Source: Meghimatium bilineatum
Lineage: Eukaryota; Mollusca; Gastropoda; Stylommatophora; Philomycidae
Length of the DNA: 64,000 bases
Direction: 5' to 3'
Assembly (NCBI GenBank): GCA_034231615.1
Contig: CM067322.1
Location: forward strand, 51,094,456-51,158,455
Part shown: positions 33,336 to 45,416 of the stretch, one piece after another
Numbering within the stretch: the first letter of the stretch is position 1
Layout: each line of letters opens with the position of its first letter
Program-made: the position numbers and the translations under genes
Notes under the pieces: generated by a model
The model's database searches: none
Told to the model about the DNA's origin: nothing
Seen by the model: only the letters and a program-made list of their open reading frames with translations

Positions 33336-34058
33336 TTTATTAGTGTAGAGAGACACTGTACAGTATAATTTTATTAGTGTAGAGAGACACCGTACAGTAT
33401 CATTTTATTAGTGTAGAGAGAGACACCCTACAGTATCATTTTATTAGTGTAGAGAGAGACACCCTACAGTATCATTTTATTAGTGTAGAGAGAGACACCC
33501 TACAGTATCATTTTATTAGTGTAGAGAGACACTGTACAGTATAATTTTATTAGTGTAGAGAGACACTGTACAGTATAATTTTATTAGTGTAGAGAGACAC
33601 CCTACAGTATAATTTTATTAGTGTAGAGAGGGACACCCTACAGTATAATTTTATTAGTGTAGAGAGAGACACCCTACAGTATCATTTTATTAGTGTAGAG
33701 AGACACTGTACAGTATCATTTTATTAGTGTAGAGAGAGACACTGTACAGTATCATTTTATTAGTTTTAGAGAGAGAGACACCGTACAGTATCATTTTATT
33801 AGCTTAGAGAGAGACACCATACAGTATAATTTTATTAGTTTTAGAGAGAGAGACACTGTACAGTATAATTTTATTAGTGTAGAGAGACACCCTACAGTAT
33901 CATTTTATTAGTGTAGAGAGAGACACTGTACAGTATAATTTTATTAGTGTAGAGAGACACCGTACAGTATCATTTTATTAGTGTAGAGTGAGACACTGTA
34001 CAGTATCATTTTATTAGTGTAGAGAGAGACACTGTACAGTATCATTTTATTAGTGTAG
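33336..34058. repeat. 34-38-bp minisatellite, about 20 copies
   Basis: Units are TTTTATTAGTGTAGAGAGAG followed by ACACYSTACAGTATMA. They vary in the number of GA steps and at one site that is CTGT, CCGT or CCCT. Units with CTGTACAGT carry the palindrome TGTACA. Blocks of the CCCT type cluster in copies 3-5 and 8-10, a sign of local spreading of variants. Confidence 0.95.
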
Positions 34059-34957
34059 TGATACTACGTTATACCCTTATTAGTATAGAGAGAATGTGAT
34101 ATACTTGTAATATCAGTGTGTAGACTATGAACCATCACTTCCACTAGACATAAATATTGCAAACAATTGACAGGATTAAAAGAGAAAACCGTGAGCCTTG
34201 TTGGTAAATGATCTGTACAAGAATATTACTACAAACACAACAGAAATTCTTCTTGTCTTGCAGCGCTCTGTTTATTTTAGCTGTTTGAACAATCTTCAAT
34301 GGTAAAGCATGTTAGTTAATATTTATAATATATCTGCTGTGAGTAGACATTCTATTTATTAATAGTCAAGGTCAGTCTTGGTGGTGATGTCTAATAACAT
34401 ACTCAGTGCTGAAATTCATTGATAAAACATAAACTAAGGTATTGTTTTTATTTACCATGTATGTTAATTTATAAATGTTTTGTTTTTTCAACAATGGAGA
34501 TAATTGGTATCTGACGTATGGACATTTCAGAAATTGAGGTTTATCTCAAACTGTTATATTGTCTGTTGAGCACAATAGTCTCCATAGTATAATTACAGAA
34601 TCAATTTATGGTTACTTCTTCCACGTGCTTCACATATAACAGAGCTGAAAATAATTTTGCTATTTAAATATTGATTTTATGCCCATTTAATTATCACATA
34701 TATTCTCACTTTGTAGAAAATGCAGATTACTGATGTTGGTTTTTTTTTAAATAGAGAAATAGCTTCCAGTTTACATGAGTTAGCAGCTGCTTGATTCTAA
34801 ACAAGATTGTTGATTACGGTTGTAAACTGAGTGTGAGATGTACGTTCAGGTCATTCATAATGTGACTCTCTATATATATAAATGTGTGTGTGTGTGTTTT
34901 CACAGATCTTACTATGGGTTTCCCAGACCTGTCATAATATACACAGGTACAGCCAAA
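34059..34957. other. AT-rich stretch, nothing recognised
   Basis: Only a short GT microsatellite near 34882-34898 was noticed. Confidence 0.5.
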
Positions 34958-35098
34958 GTCAGATGTGCCCTGCCATTTAGTGAAAATCAAACCAACACAA
35001 TGCACATCTGTTCTCTCGACTACATCCAGCTGGAAATCTAGTTGGATCATTGTCCTGCTATAAGAAAATTCTCTATCAGGAGTTTGTGAATGGACATT
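34958..35098 (+). repeat. GAA-tailed SINE, alpha subtype
   Basis: It carries GTCAGATGTGCCCTGCCATT, ACACAATGCACATCTGTTCT, GACTACATCCAGCTGGAAAT, CATTGTCCTGCTATAAGA and GAGTTTGTGAATG. It is diverged and lacks the GAA tail. Confidence 0.65.
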
Positions 35099-37116
35099 AT
35101 AAAAACAAAAAAATATACAGGTCACTTCACTACATGTATAAAATTGTAGTTTATCAGTTTACCCACCTGGTGAGCATGATTAAATAGCAGTTTAATGTCT
35201 TGATGGAGATAAATAGTTTACTAAATTTTGTCTTTAACTATTTCTTCCAGTTCTTCCCATGATCATCCCTCTTTATACTTGATTCTAACTTTTTAACTGC
35301 TGTCAAGAGCACGTGTCTGGAGAGATGACAAGGGTACATTGTGAATTCCGTAAATAAGCTTCTGTTGGACAATTACACCATGCGGAACAAGACTTATTAA
35401 GAAATTGAAGGAGTTTGGAATTGCTCAGGCAGTTAGTTGACAAATTAAGACTAAAAAACTTTACAATCAATGCACCACACGAACTTTAAGCATGCATGCC
35501 TTCGCCATCTGCTGAAAAATATGGAACTCCAATAGAGATGTCCAGACTGCATCACCTTCAGTTCAAATAATCACTTACCTGGGTATATAATTCTTTAATT
35601 CAGGTGTCAGTCTGTCGCTTTCCTGGAAATCTGCAGAAGAGAAAGAAAATATGCTTGTGTAGTTCTTGATCCTAGCAGCTTTCCAAATAAAATTGTCATG
35701 CTGTTAGAGGATCTTCTGTTGTATTGTCAGGTTTTTCTTCTAGTAGTCCCGTTTGTTTTAAGTTCAGTTTTTTAAATTTAGTTGACACTTATGATATACA
35801 TTACAGTTCATGTTACTATTATTATATCTTATCTGTAGGCCCCGGAACAGAAGGGAAACAATGACTTGTTTTTGTTTTCTGCTATTGGCATGTTTTTTAA
35901 GTTTTTAGAAATGTCAATGTTATTTAGTCTTTGTTCTTAATCTTAATTAAGATTTAAATTCTTCTGCAATCAAGTACATTATAATCTAGTCTGATTTTGG
36001 TCATGCGTAGTGGTTTGTTTCAGGTCGTAGTTTCCCTACAACTTATTTTGAAGAAACTTTGCATATGGGACAGATTATTGTTCTGTGAACTACAAATCTG
36101 GGATATTACACTGTAGTATGTGTCCAGTATCTATGCTGTTACTTCACAGATGAGGTTGCAGTCATTGAAGTAAATTTAGTGTAAGTGTGCCTTTAGACGG
36201 CAGTGTCCCATACTCCGTTGAAATATCTTGACTTCATCACTTCTTCAATTTGATGATGATGATATCCTGCCCAGTCTGTAGTTTCCATTTAGTTCTCTTT
36301 ACCAAGATTGTTTTAACAGAGCGTTTACTTCCCTGAAAAACTTCAGCCATCTTTCTAATTATTGATAAAAAGCTTACATTTTCAAACCATCTCTAGTTCC
36401 ATGAGGTTGAATTGATTGATTTATTAGACCATCAATGTTCTTTTTTTTTCATTTAATTATCTTAGCCCTATCTGCTATGTGTTTCACACTTAGGGTTTCA
36501 TTTAGACTTAAATTATTATATAAGTTGGAAGCCTCTTATATAAATATCTGCTTTCTATTTTATCTAAGCCTATTATTAGTTTTTCAGTCTTTCACAGCTC
36601 TTTAGTTTGTATGTACTTCTGTTGGATACAATTTTTCAAAATAGCTTTTGACTGAAGAATCTGCAGTCAGTGTTATATTTTTAGTGGCATGCCAAAGTTT
36701 CAAGCCATATAGTAGAACTTAATTTTACATTTATGTTACATGCCTAATCTATTGTTTTCCTGGGGGAAAAGCTGCAGAGATAACATGCATTTAGTAGTGG
36801 TCTTGAAACATGGACACATCAATATTTTTTTTCTTCAACATAATGGGATTCTGACTCAGGCAGCACTATTTATTATTAATTTGTAATGTTATGCTAAATG
36901 ATCCGTGAACAAATCTTGTTAATGTTAGTTATTGTTGATTTTTTTGTCCACCTCTACAACAAAATCATGCATCAACTTTGTTGTCCTTGTATCAGACATT
37001 GTGTTACTGGACTCTGCAAAAGACAAGTTATTTATACTTTATTAAATATTACAACATACAAAAATATAACATTCTTGTTTGTGTGCTGATATATTTGATT
37101 TTTGATTTCTAATTCT
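35099..37116. other. AT-rich stretch, mostly unassigned
   Basis: No exon recognised. Around 36195-36330 and 36600-36720 words such as GATGATGATG and CAAGCCATATAGTAGAAC look like decayed minus-strand pieces of the GATGAT-tailed LINE type, too eroded to call. Confidence 0.35.
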
Positions 37117-37572
37117 GTTTAGTTGGTTGTCAGACCATCATTGCACACAGTATACATCCATGCTACTCTATGGAAATGAAGCATGAACAAAAATAAGACA
37201 AGACAAAAATATTGGAGGCAGCGGAAAAATGGTTTATTCGAAGAATGTTGTGCATACCTTGGACAGCAAAGATACTAATGAAAAATGTCTTAGAAGGATG
37301 GATGTGAAAAATGCATTATTGATAATAAAAGAAAAATACAGTCAACATTTATTGGGCACATAATGAGAAGAGGAGGCATTGAGAATATAGTGACAACAGG
37401 AAAGATAGAAGGGAAAAGATCACGGGGAAGACCCAGAGAAAAGATGTTGGACAGTTTGACTAAATGGCTTTGATTGATGACACCAACAGAGATGATGACA
37501 TATATGAGAGATAGATGTGCATGGAAAAATATTATAGCCAACGCCATTCAGCATGGCCTATGATGATGATGA
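37117..37572 (+). mobile_element. 3' end of a GATGAT-tailed LINE, best copy
   Basis: The frame gives a MLLYGNEA-like opening, KILEAAEKWFIRRMLCIPW, STFIGHIMRRGGIENIVTTG, KIEGKRSRGRPREKMLDSL, MRDRCAWKNIIANAIQHGL and a stop, directly followed by GATGATGATGATA. This is the C-terminal end and tail of the family seen at 607, 2226 and 63370. A few frame breaks are present, and it is 5'-truncated. Confidence 0.8.
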
Positions 37573-38476
37573 TACATCCATAGATGATTTGATCTTACAT
37601 AAAGTATACCCACTATTACACGACTGACAGTTCTAGTTCTGTTAGTTGATGAGCATTCTTCTAACCTCACAGTGACCCTTATTTATTGCATTGCTAGATT
37701 TCTAACCCAGCTCCATTATTCTGGACATAGAAAAGGGGAATTTTCACCCTCATTAATTTTGTTTGTCCTGGCTGTTTCTTATAAGTTCATTCATTATATC
37801 AGCTCAGTCCATTACATGATACAGTGGCAGAAACTTGCACACCTATCTGCTATTAACCCAAACACCAGAATGACCATGCAAGAAAATATGTGATTCCTTC
37901 AAACTTTAACCTCCACACTGTATCACACCAATGTTCAGCCTATTTGTATTTTTATAATGCTCACCATGTCACAGAGGTATCAGTTGCATTTGGTGTTCAC
38001 ATCCAGTTCAAGACTTTTGTCTCCATAACTTCTGTATGAAGGTTAACCTCTATATGCATACTGCTTGTAGACACAATGAAAGCTCCATTCTCCTATATGA
38101 TGGTCTTTCCTAGACACTGATCTCTGAAGCCCGAAGTAGTCTTTGATTCCTGTTGTAATAAAGTGATTATAGATAAACACAGCCCAAATCCTCAACATAT
38201 CTTCACGCTGTTCTTTATCTTTAAGTTTGTTTTTGGTGAGAAGAGAGTTTAGGATGAAGTTGGTTGTCCTCTCTAATAGGTCATATTGACCCAAAGTCAT
38301 GCTGACACTGAAAGTGTGAAGTAGTGGAGGTCGTGGTCGAATTATCACATCAGAAGTATTGGTCATTGTTGACTTTTTCATCTAGTCTTATATCTACACG
38401 TTATAGAAGAGTTTGATCAATTCATGAACTTATTGTTTGGTTGTAACAATGAATATATAAAAGAATATGGAGAACT
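37573..38476. other. Unassigned stretch with one 112-residue minus-strand frame
   Basis: The minus-strand frame 38043-38381 is open for 112 residues and mixed in composition (basic middle, KNKLKDKEQREDML). I find no known domain, no splice context and no neighbour to support it. It may be chance. Confidence 0.2.
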
Positions 38477-38605
38477 TCATGAAAGGGGGAACAAAGAGAT
38501 TCTAACAACACTTCGCATGAAAGGGGGAACAAAGAGATTCTAACAAAAAAATCACATAAAAGGGGAAACAAAGAGATTCTAATAACACTTCGCATGAAAA
38601 AGAAC
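38477..38605. repeat. 45-48-bp tandem repeat, about 2.7 copies
   Basis: Units are built on CATGAAAGGGGGAACAAAGA and GATTCTAACAACACTTCG. The second unit has an AAAAAAATC change. Confidence 0.75.
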
Positions 38606-38696
38606 TGTTAAAAGAAAATCAAGATCAAAGTATTTTGCACATATTAAAACAAATGACACCTTATTGGAGACCTTACTTGAGATAGGAGCAAGATTT

Positions 38697-39432
38697 AGGC
38701 AGAGATACAAGTAGGAGGGAAATATGACGAGGTGGACAGGTTATAGTCTAGACAGATGCAGGCAGAGATATTTGTCATGGTCATCCACTGCATCGTACTT
38801 CACTTCCAGTCGTCTCGATTCGTCTTGCCACTGGTTTCAAATGAGGTCCGACAATAGAGTGAGGGCGACGCTTTGCACAACTCTTCCTCACTTTAATCAA
38901 AATCCCCAGTGCAAGTCATTTTCACATTCACGAAAAGCGCTACAAGGACTCGTTAAAGAACTCACTGAAAGCCTTTGAAATAGACCACGATACATGGGAA
39001 GAACTTGCAAACAATAGATCTACATGGCGTTCTATAATTAAAAAAGAGCGCATCATCTTGTGAAAAGAAAAGAAATGCAGCAGCTCAACAGTGGAGAGCA
39101 GCTAGAAAGTCACGGATAGACCAAGTTCCGTCTACAGTCGTCATTCCATGTCCAAACTGTCCAAGGAAATTTACAGCTCGAATAGGGCTCATTAGCCATC
39201 TACGAACTCATAATAAAGGACATAACTAAAATTGAATTTTCAAAAGTGGATGTAACAAATGGTCATCATCACTTGTGATGGACGAACAACAGGCAGAGAT
39301 ACAAGTAGGAGGGAAACATGACGAGGTGGACAGGTTATAGTCTTACAGATTGCACAACTAAAGCAAGAGACATGATGTTGAAGGTTGGTTGCAGTCAACC
39401 ACCATTGCGGTGACCGCATTTTATGATGATGA
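38697..39432 (+). mobile_element. GATGAT-tailed RTE-like LINE end, split by an insertion
   Basis: The two outer pieces, 38697-38749 and 39291-39432, belong to one LINE end: AGAGATACAAGTAGGAGGGA, GGTGGACAGGTTATAGTCT, then GGTTGGTTGCAGTCAACCAC and GATGATGATA. The minus-strand element at 40733-41148 has the same order. The insertion 38750-39290 is listed next. The first 53 bases are present on both sides of it. Confidence 0.7.
38750..39290 (+). mobile_element. CCHH-type LINE 3' end with a 53-bp flanking duplication
   Basis: The insert codes KRYKDSLKNSLKAFEIDHD, WEELANNRSTWRSIIKKGA and, after a frame change, CPNCPRKFTARIGLISHLRT, the CCHH finger also seen at 3389-3460. It ends in GGTCATCATCACTTGTGATG. 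A 53-base direct repeat (38697-38749 and 39291-39343, one mismatch) flanks it exactly, which fits an unusually long target-site duplication. Confidence 0.8.
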
Positions 39433-39462
39433 TACCTCAGTACTTCCAGAAAGATACGGCAC

Positions 39463-39680
39463 TAATTACTTTCTTCTTCTGCGTTCAGCATCTGTGGTCG
39501 TGCTATACCGTCAGGACTGTCGTCAAGACGAAGTCCACTGTCTTCTCCAGGTCAGAGCGGCTGCCCCATAGCTTTTGCCTCAAGTCTGTATCCTCTGGCC
39601 AGGTCTGCTGTCTCTGCTCTGGTTTGGTCAGTAGCACTGCTCTGCTTTCCCCTGACCTCCAGGTTAGCAGAGGCACCGGT
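39463..39680 (-). mobile_element. 3' end of a family A-like LINE, GC-rich
   Basis: On the minus strand the frame ends RQQTWPEDTDLRQKLWGSRS then DLEKTVDFVLTTVLTV and stop, the same C-terminal plan as family A. A GAACGCAGAAGAAGAAAG tail follows. It is GC-richer than its surroundings and is a separate family. Confidence 0.7.
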
Positions 39681-40210
39681 CGCTTGGGTGGACCCTTTCG
39701 AGTCAAGGGGCCCGGCTCCGCTCCTCCCCGGTTTTCGCTGATAGGAGCGACGCCATGATGACAGGGTTGATTGTCGCATGACCACATTTCTGTAAAAGCG
39801 TGTGTGCCCTAATTTATCCCAGTATCTGCGCCATTGCTGGCTAATGCACTCATTCTTCGGCAGGCTGGGTTGTGATTTTTCTGTCTGGGTTGTCTCCCCT
39901 AGCCTTTCCATCTCCAGATGGTGATTGCAAGGCAGCAATTTAAAAAAAAAATCCCCCCTCCCATAGCACGCTCCTGACTTGGAGTTAATAACTCCATGCC
40001 AGCAGCATGAGCTTATAGCGGCTCATACTTGCTTGAAACTGCCCGTCACTGGACACATGGGGTATTTCAGTGGGGATATCAGCACCGACTGATATCCCGC
40101 CCCGTCCTAGTAGGCAGCAACACCGATTTGCTTAATTGCAGCATATATGGAGTGCCCTCCGCCACCTGTGGACGCGCCTGATAGGGGTTGGCCCCCCTCC
40201 CATGAATTAC
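39681..40210. other. GC-rich block, probably the body of a repeat
   Basis: This block is clearly richer in G and C than either side and carries CCCCCTCCCAT twice (39952 and 40193 regions). It may continue the minus-strand LINE or be a separate element. No frame was accepted. Confidence 0.4.
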
Positions 40211-40732
40211 TTTTTGAAAGGTGCGGAGACGATACATAATTATGAACTTAACATTCGCGATTTACACTGCATGGGTATATTATAATCCGTTGATTAATTC
40301 ATAAACATACTTGTAAGCTATTTTCTCCGAAACTACCCGATAGGTTGCACAGATCATTGACATGTAACTTTAAAATATCAGTGACGTTATATAGCCTAAT
40401 TATTGTTTTCCCTTTATATATATATATATATATTGTATTCCTCTATATTGTGTAAATTATATAACATTCCACAGTGAACAACTGTCCTATTCTAAAAATT
40501 CATTTTTTTTAAATCTGTGATATGCGCTATGAGATTACCATTCTTGAATTCCAAGTGAAACAAATCGAGGCCACTTTCACTTTTGCTATGGTTTGGTTAA
40601 GTGTGTATCACAGATTCGTGGCATCGTGTTGGTTTCAGCATAATTATACTTATATGATTCATGAGTTAATGTTAGACATTTATAATTTTTTAAGTTTTAC
40701 TATAGCGACATGTCTGCGGTGAATGGGTCATT
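40211..40732. other. AT-rich stretch
   Basis: A short TA run lies at about 40418-40432. Nothing else was recognised. Confidence 0.5.
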
Positions 40733-41148
40733 TCATCATCATCAAATGTCTCTGCAACGAAGGTTGGCTGCAACAGATCAACATCTCATATATCTTGTCT
40801 TGTGTACTCTGCTAGACTGTAACCTGTCCATGTTGTGATGCTACTCTCCCACTTGTATCTCTGTCTACCCCTTGCTCGCTTCCCTTTGACGTGACCCTCA
40901 AGTAAGGTCTTCAATAAGGTGTCATGTCTTTTAATGTGTCCAAAGTATTTTATTTGCCTGATCTGTATTTTCTCTTAGTAATTCTTTCTCCATTCATGTT
41001 CTCCCTATTCTCCTATATACCCACATCACAAAGTCATCAATTCTGTCTTCTAATTGTTTATTTAGTGTCCATGTTTCTGATCCATACAATAGAATAGACG
41101 TTTTATAATTCTCATTTTTAACTTCTTTGTAATTTGTTTAGAGGAAGA
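40733..41148 (-). mobile_element. 3' end of a GATGAT-tailed RTE-like LINE
   Basis: The minus strand reads KTSILLYGSETWTLNKQLED, RIDDFVMWVYRRIGRT and later GRQRYKWESSITTWTGYSLA, ending in TTTGATGATGATGA (TCATCATCATCAAA on +). Stops are present. It is the same family as 38697-39432. Confidence 0.75.
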
Positions 41149-41420
41149 AGTGTGTTTAGCATTTGCTTTGAGAGTGGTGAAGGTGTGGTCTGAGAATAAA
41201 AGTGTGTTGAACATTTGCTTTGAGAGTGGTGAAGGTGTGGTCTGAGAATAAAAGTGTGTTGAACATTTGCTTTGAGAGTGGTGAAGGTGTGGTCTGAGAA
41301 TAAAAGTGTGTTGAACATTTGCTTTGAGAGTGGTAAAGATGTGCTCTGAGAAGAAAAATGTATTGCGAATTTGCTTTGAGAGTGGTGAAGATGTACACCG
41401 AGGGGAGAAGAGTGTTGAAC
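41149..41420. repeat. 52-bp minisatellite, about 5 copies
   Basis: Units are AGTGTGTTGAACATTTGCTT, TGAGAGTGGTGAAGGTGTGG and TCTGAGAATAAA. The first three and a half are nearly identical and the last ones decay. It begins exactly where the LINE 5' truncation falls. Confidence 0.9.
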
Positions 41421-43531
41421 ATGTGCTCCGTCATAAGGACGACTTCTGGCACTGAGATGGATTACAATTTCTCCAGCTATTAACAATTATCAACATCTTA
41501 GAATCATCACATTTGAAATGATGGCCATATATTGTGTGGACATAATATGGACATAATGAATAATGGCCAGGGATAAATGTGCATATTTAGAGCAGGGACA
41601 ATACATTCATTTTCTTATCTAAAGTCCACTGCAACACACAATTTTTTTTCCGTAGAGTTAATGACATCGTGAGGTATAATGCTGACTGTAGGGCAAGACT
41701 AACTTTTGCATATTAGCGCCGCGTTTACGAATGTACATAAACGCCATTATATACAATCACTTCACCCATCATTGCATTATGGAGTTCCGACTATGAATGA
41801 AATATAATTATAAAATAACCTGCTTACTGTAAAATCTAAAATGTGACTACACTTGTTTGCAGTGGCACTAAAACATCAAAATCATTGGAAGATGTGCAAA
41901 ATCCATAGCATCTATGGACTAAATAAATAAATAAAAGCAATGTTTTAGCGGCATGGACATTCACAATTTGATTCTTAATTTCTCTGGTATCTAACAGGTA
42001 GTTTCAGAGAACATCGCTTACAATCATGTTTATGAATTAGTAAACCGACTATAGCTCATTGACAGCGCAACACATTATAAGACATGTTCAGTAAACGAAT
42101 GGAGTAAGTTTGTGAATCTATTCTCCTTTTTTTTTTTTTTTTTTTTTTTGTTGGTCGGTTTCATTAACGTGAAAAGTTTGAAAGCGAACGAAGTCGAATT
42201 TCAAAATCCATTATTACCTAGACAGGCTTATGGTAGCTTCTCGAGAGCATCATTAAGTTAACGATCGCTTGTTTTGCTTTGGGAATGGTACGGAAAGAAA
42301 GAGAGAGAAGTGACAAGCTGTAATGAGAAATATCCACGCGTGACACAGCGTAGGAATCTAATAATATATTACATTGTCGGCTTGTGTATTTTTCAGAAGA
42401 GAAAACAGACTTGTTATTCGAACCTCGAAAGCATTTGGGACATCCTCTCCTGCGTCACATTCTCTCATTAGCTATGCCGCTTTGCGCAGTCGATCATAAA
42501 TATCGAAAACGTAAATATCCTTGGCGTTATTATCCAGTCTCTAGTTGACGTTCGTCTATCCAATGGTTAGTCTGCTTTGTGATGAAGTCTAATGTATTAT
42601 GAAATTTATCTCCAATCACGATAGGCTTCAGTCACTCCCAAAAAATCAAACACAACGTGTGCTTTATAAAGGGGTCTATATAAAAGAATGATTTTAAAAC
42701 ACATCTTAGATTGTGAAGACAGTTCAGATAATTTTTTAAAGATGATAATTTGCTCACTTTACATAAATCGCAATCTGCCTAGAGCAGTCTTGTTTAGTCG
42801 AAGAGTCCAAATGAGTTGTTTTTTTTTGTGTGGTAAAGGGTGACAATTTAAAAAAAAGTCCTTTGGGGATCCGAGTAGTGTTTTCTGAGCTCTGTGGCAA
42901 CTAATAAAGTACTTTTATATTAGCCTGGCGGGCCAGATAAATAACTTGTCGGGTTGGATTTGACCCAAGGGCCGTTCGTATTTTGCCCACTTCTGGACGA
43001 GAGCAGTACTAGTCAACGTATTCTACGGTGTCAATAAAGTCGCTATGAACTTATTTATATTGCTCGTAACATCACATGAATTTTTGGTAATCCTGTTGAT
43101 TTGGGGAGGGGGGCAGGTGTGTTAGGGAGTTCAAACCGATACTTAGGAAATCAGAACATGACATTTAGATCTAGAAATTTAATGAGAATTCAACCTCCCT
43201 CCGTGAACGATTTTGCACCAAAAAAATTCACCAAAAATCTCTTGAAGAAATTAAAGAATTGAATTGAAAAAAAAAAAAGAGTAAATTGCGTACGAAAAAA
43301 AAACGATTGCATATTGTGTGTGTTTTTCCCCCTAGATAAACAACCCCCTTCTACCGAAGTCCTATTTACAGCCATGAATGTGAGTATTTAATGTGGGCAT
43401 GTGTGACGTCATTAACAATATTTACGAAAAAATACTACTGTTTATGTGAATGACGTATTGGATAAAATTACGCAATGAAGTACTTTTACATCAGGGTATT
43501 TCTGCGCGCATATTATCATAGTCTTAGAATA
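41421..43531. other. AT-rich stretch, nothing recognised
   Basis: A T23 tract at 42127-42149 is the only marked feature. Short frames have no domain signatures. Confidence 0.5.
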
Positions 43532-43814
43532 TTATAGTCCGTTCAGAATCGTTTGCCGAGATGTTATGATTTATAATTCAAAAAGTTCTTGATGATTTCA
43601 CATGAATTTTGGCATACGTTGTTAAAATGTCCATGTCGCGAAAACATATGTGTTACTTGATGTCTAGCTGTAACGGTTATTTGAAAGCGGCGAATTCTTT
43701 TGATGTTTGCCCATGTAAATATTATTTCGACCATAAACAAAATATTTTACAGTAATCTAGTGCAATGATGACCCATAGGCGTGTCCACAAAATTTTACAT
43801 GGTGGCAGGTGTAA

Positions 43815-44025
43815 AAAAAATTTAAAATATATCTTTTGTTCGTAGAGTCAATTTGATATTGTTCCATGCTCTTGGTGTGAGTTTCACAAATGTTGTCGCT
43901 GCCTTTGAAATAAGTACATATATTTCTTCATGTAAGGAAATTTTGTCTGTAATAGTTGATCCAAGATATCTGAACTTCTGTATTGAATCAAGCGGGCTAA
44001 TTTTTATAAGTAATGGTTGATGGTT
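43815..44025 (-). pseudogene. RTE-like LINE fragment inside the transposon
   Basis: The minus strand reads ISPLDSIQKFRYLGSTITDK, ISLHEEIYVLISKAATTFVK and LTPRAWNNIKLTLRTKDIF, the block after the RT active site. It is open but has no ends. It lies inside the TIR-bounded element and so must have been inserted into it or captured by it. Confidence 0.65.
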
Positions 44026-44143
44026 TGCTTATAACATTTTTTTGAATTGCTTGGGTGGTATTGAGCAATGAAATGTTTTACAAATCAACTTGTAAATTTT
44101 GCAAATCAAACTTTTTTTAGTGTAGACTTAATCAGAGTAATGA

Positions 44144-45416
44144 TCATTCATAATCAGACGAGTCAAATAGGTCGATTACTGTTTTCGGCTGAACAAACAA
44201 CAAACCTTCCTTTTTCCAATATTCCTCTTCTTGGCGTAACACATGATCCTCACATTTCACCCAGTAGTCTTTATGTATATTTGATAGAGCCTGATTTGTA
44301 AGAGTCTCAATATCACATAATTTGAAAGTTGTATTTGTAGATGCTACGTGTCCTTTAACTTTTGCCCAAATTAGCTCTATAGGATTTAAGTGTGCATGAT
44401 ATGGAGGTAGTCTCAAACATCTATGACCATGTTCTTCAATTAACTTGTCTATTTTAAATATCTTTGTTCGTTGTGTCTGTTTTACAAGGTTAAGCAATTC
44501 GGGTTTCAAGTACCTGTCGGTAAATGGTATGTGTTCTTTTATGAGCCACGTTTTGATTGCATCTTTTGTACTTGATGATGTTGGGATTCTATCTTCTACG
44601 TTCACTACGTTATGGTATGAAGCATTGTCCATTATCAGACAAGAAGGTCTATCTAATATTGGAAGAATACTTTTTTCGATCCAGTCTTCGAATATGTGCC
44701 CATTCATTTCGGAGTGGTAGTCTCTATTGTCAATGGATTTTGAAATGAAAATTAGATGAGCATTCTGCAACAACCCATTATGTCTGCTACCTGCATGTGC
44801 AACTATCAAACGTTGCCCTTTACTACTTGGTACTGATCTTTTAATACTTCCATCTGCTAACTGCCATTCCTTTTCATTTGTATGATGAGCGTTGATCCAA
44901 GTTTCATCTAAATACACAATATCATAACCATTCTCGCGCATTCCCTTCACGTAAATACTTGCTTCTAAGAGCTACCAGATGTGGCTTTTCACAAATAATG
45001 TTTTTTCCACCAGCATACTTTCTAAAGGTGAAGCCTGCATTTCTTACAGTTTTCCATAATAAAGTTTTTGATATTTCAATGTCGTTATTAGTTTTCAGCC
45101 AAATCTTCAACTTTCTAAGTGTCACTTCTTCGTTTTTATCAAACATTCTACATATTTCTCTTTTTACTAGGTCCTTATCGAAACTGTCTATCTTTACTTT
45201 CCTTCCTTGCTTTCGTGAATTTGTTGGCAATAAATATCCGCTTGCTTCCACTATTCGATCAAATGAACGTTTACACAAACCTAAAATATGCATTGTTCTC
45301 TTCTCAGGATTTGATAAAGAACAATAAAGATGTCCCTTTTTACGCTCTCTGCAGAAGTATTGATAAATCTTTATAGCAATGTTATGCTCAGTAAAATATT
45401 TCGCTTTCAGATTCAT
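44144..45416 (-). pseudogene. DDE transposase of the IS630/Tc1-like element, one frame break
   Basis: The N-terminal part starts at the ATG at 45416-45414 and runs to 44922. It contains the DNA-binding region (KRSFDRIVEASGYL, GRKVKIDSFDKDLVKREICR, LLWKTVRNAGFTFRKYAGGK). The catalytic part, 44950-44144, holds YLDETWIN (first Asp), CLIMDNASYHN (second Asp) and HAHLNPIELIWAKVKGHV (the Glu), ending DLFDSSDYE. The parts overlap in different frames near 44940, between SKYLR and MRENGYDIV, so a single small indel separates them. Both halves are otherwise open and all three catalytic residues are present. It cuts at TA and moves by cut-and-paste in this family. Total length of about 420 residues fits. 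Confidence 0.85.

Noticed and set aside
33336-34058. CRISPR-like repeat array
   Set aside because: Units are directly adjacent without unique spacers, and the DNA is animal; it is a minisatellite.
38043-38381. 112-residue minus-strand frame as a gene
   Set aside because: No recognisable domain, splice context or repeat support; length is within chance for this much sequence.
41118-41486. 122- and 98-residue minus-strand frames rich in HSQSK
   Set aside because: They translate the 52-bp minisatellite.
43404-43411. CRE site TGACGTCA as a promoter
   Set aside because: No CCAAT box, donor or gene nearby; such 8-mers occur by chance.
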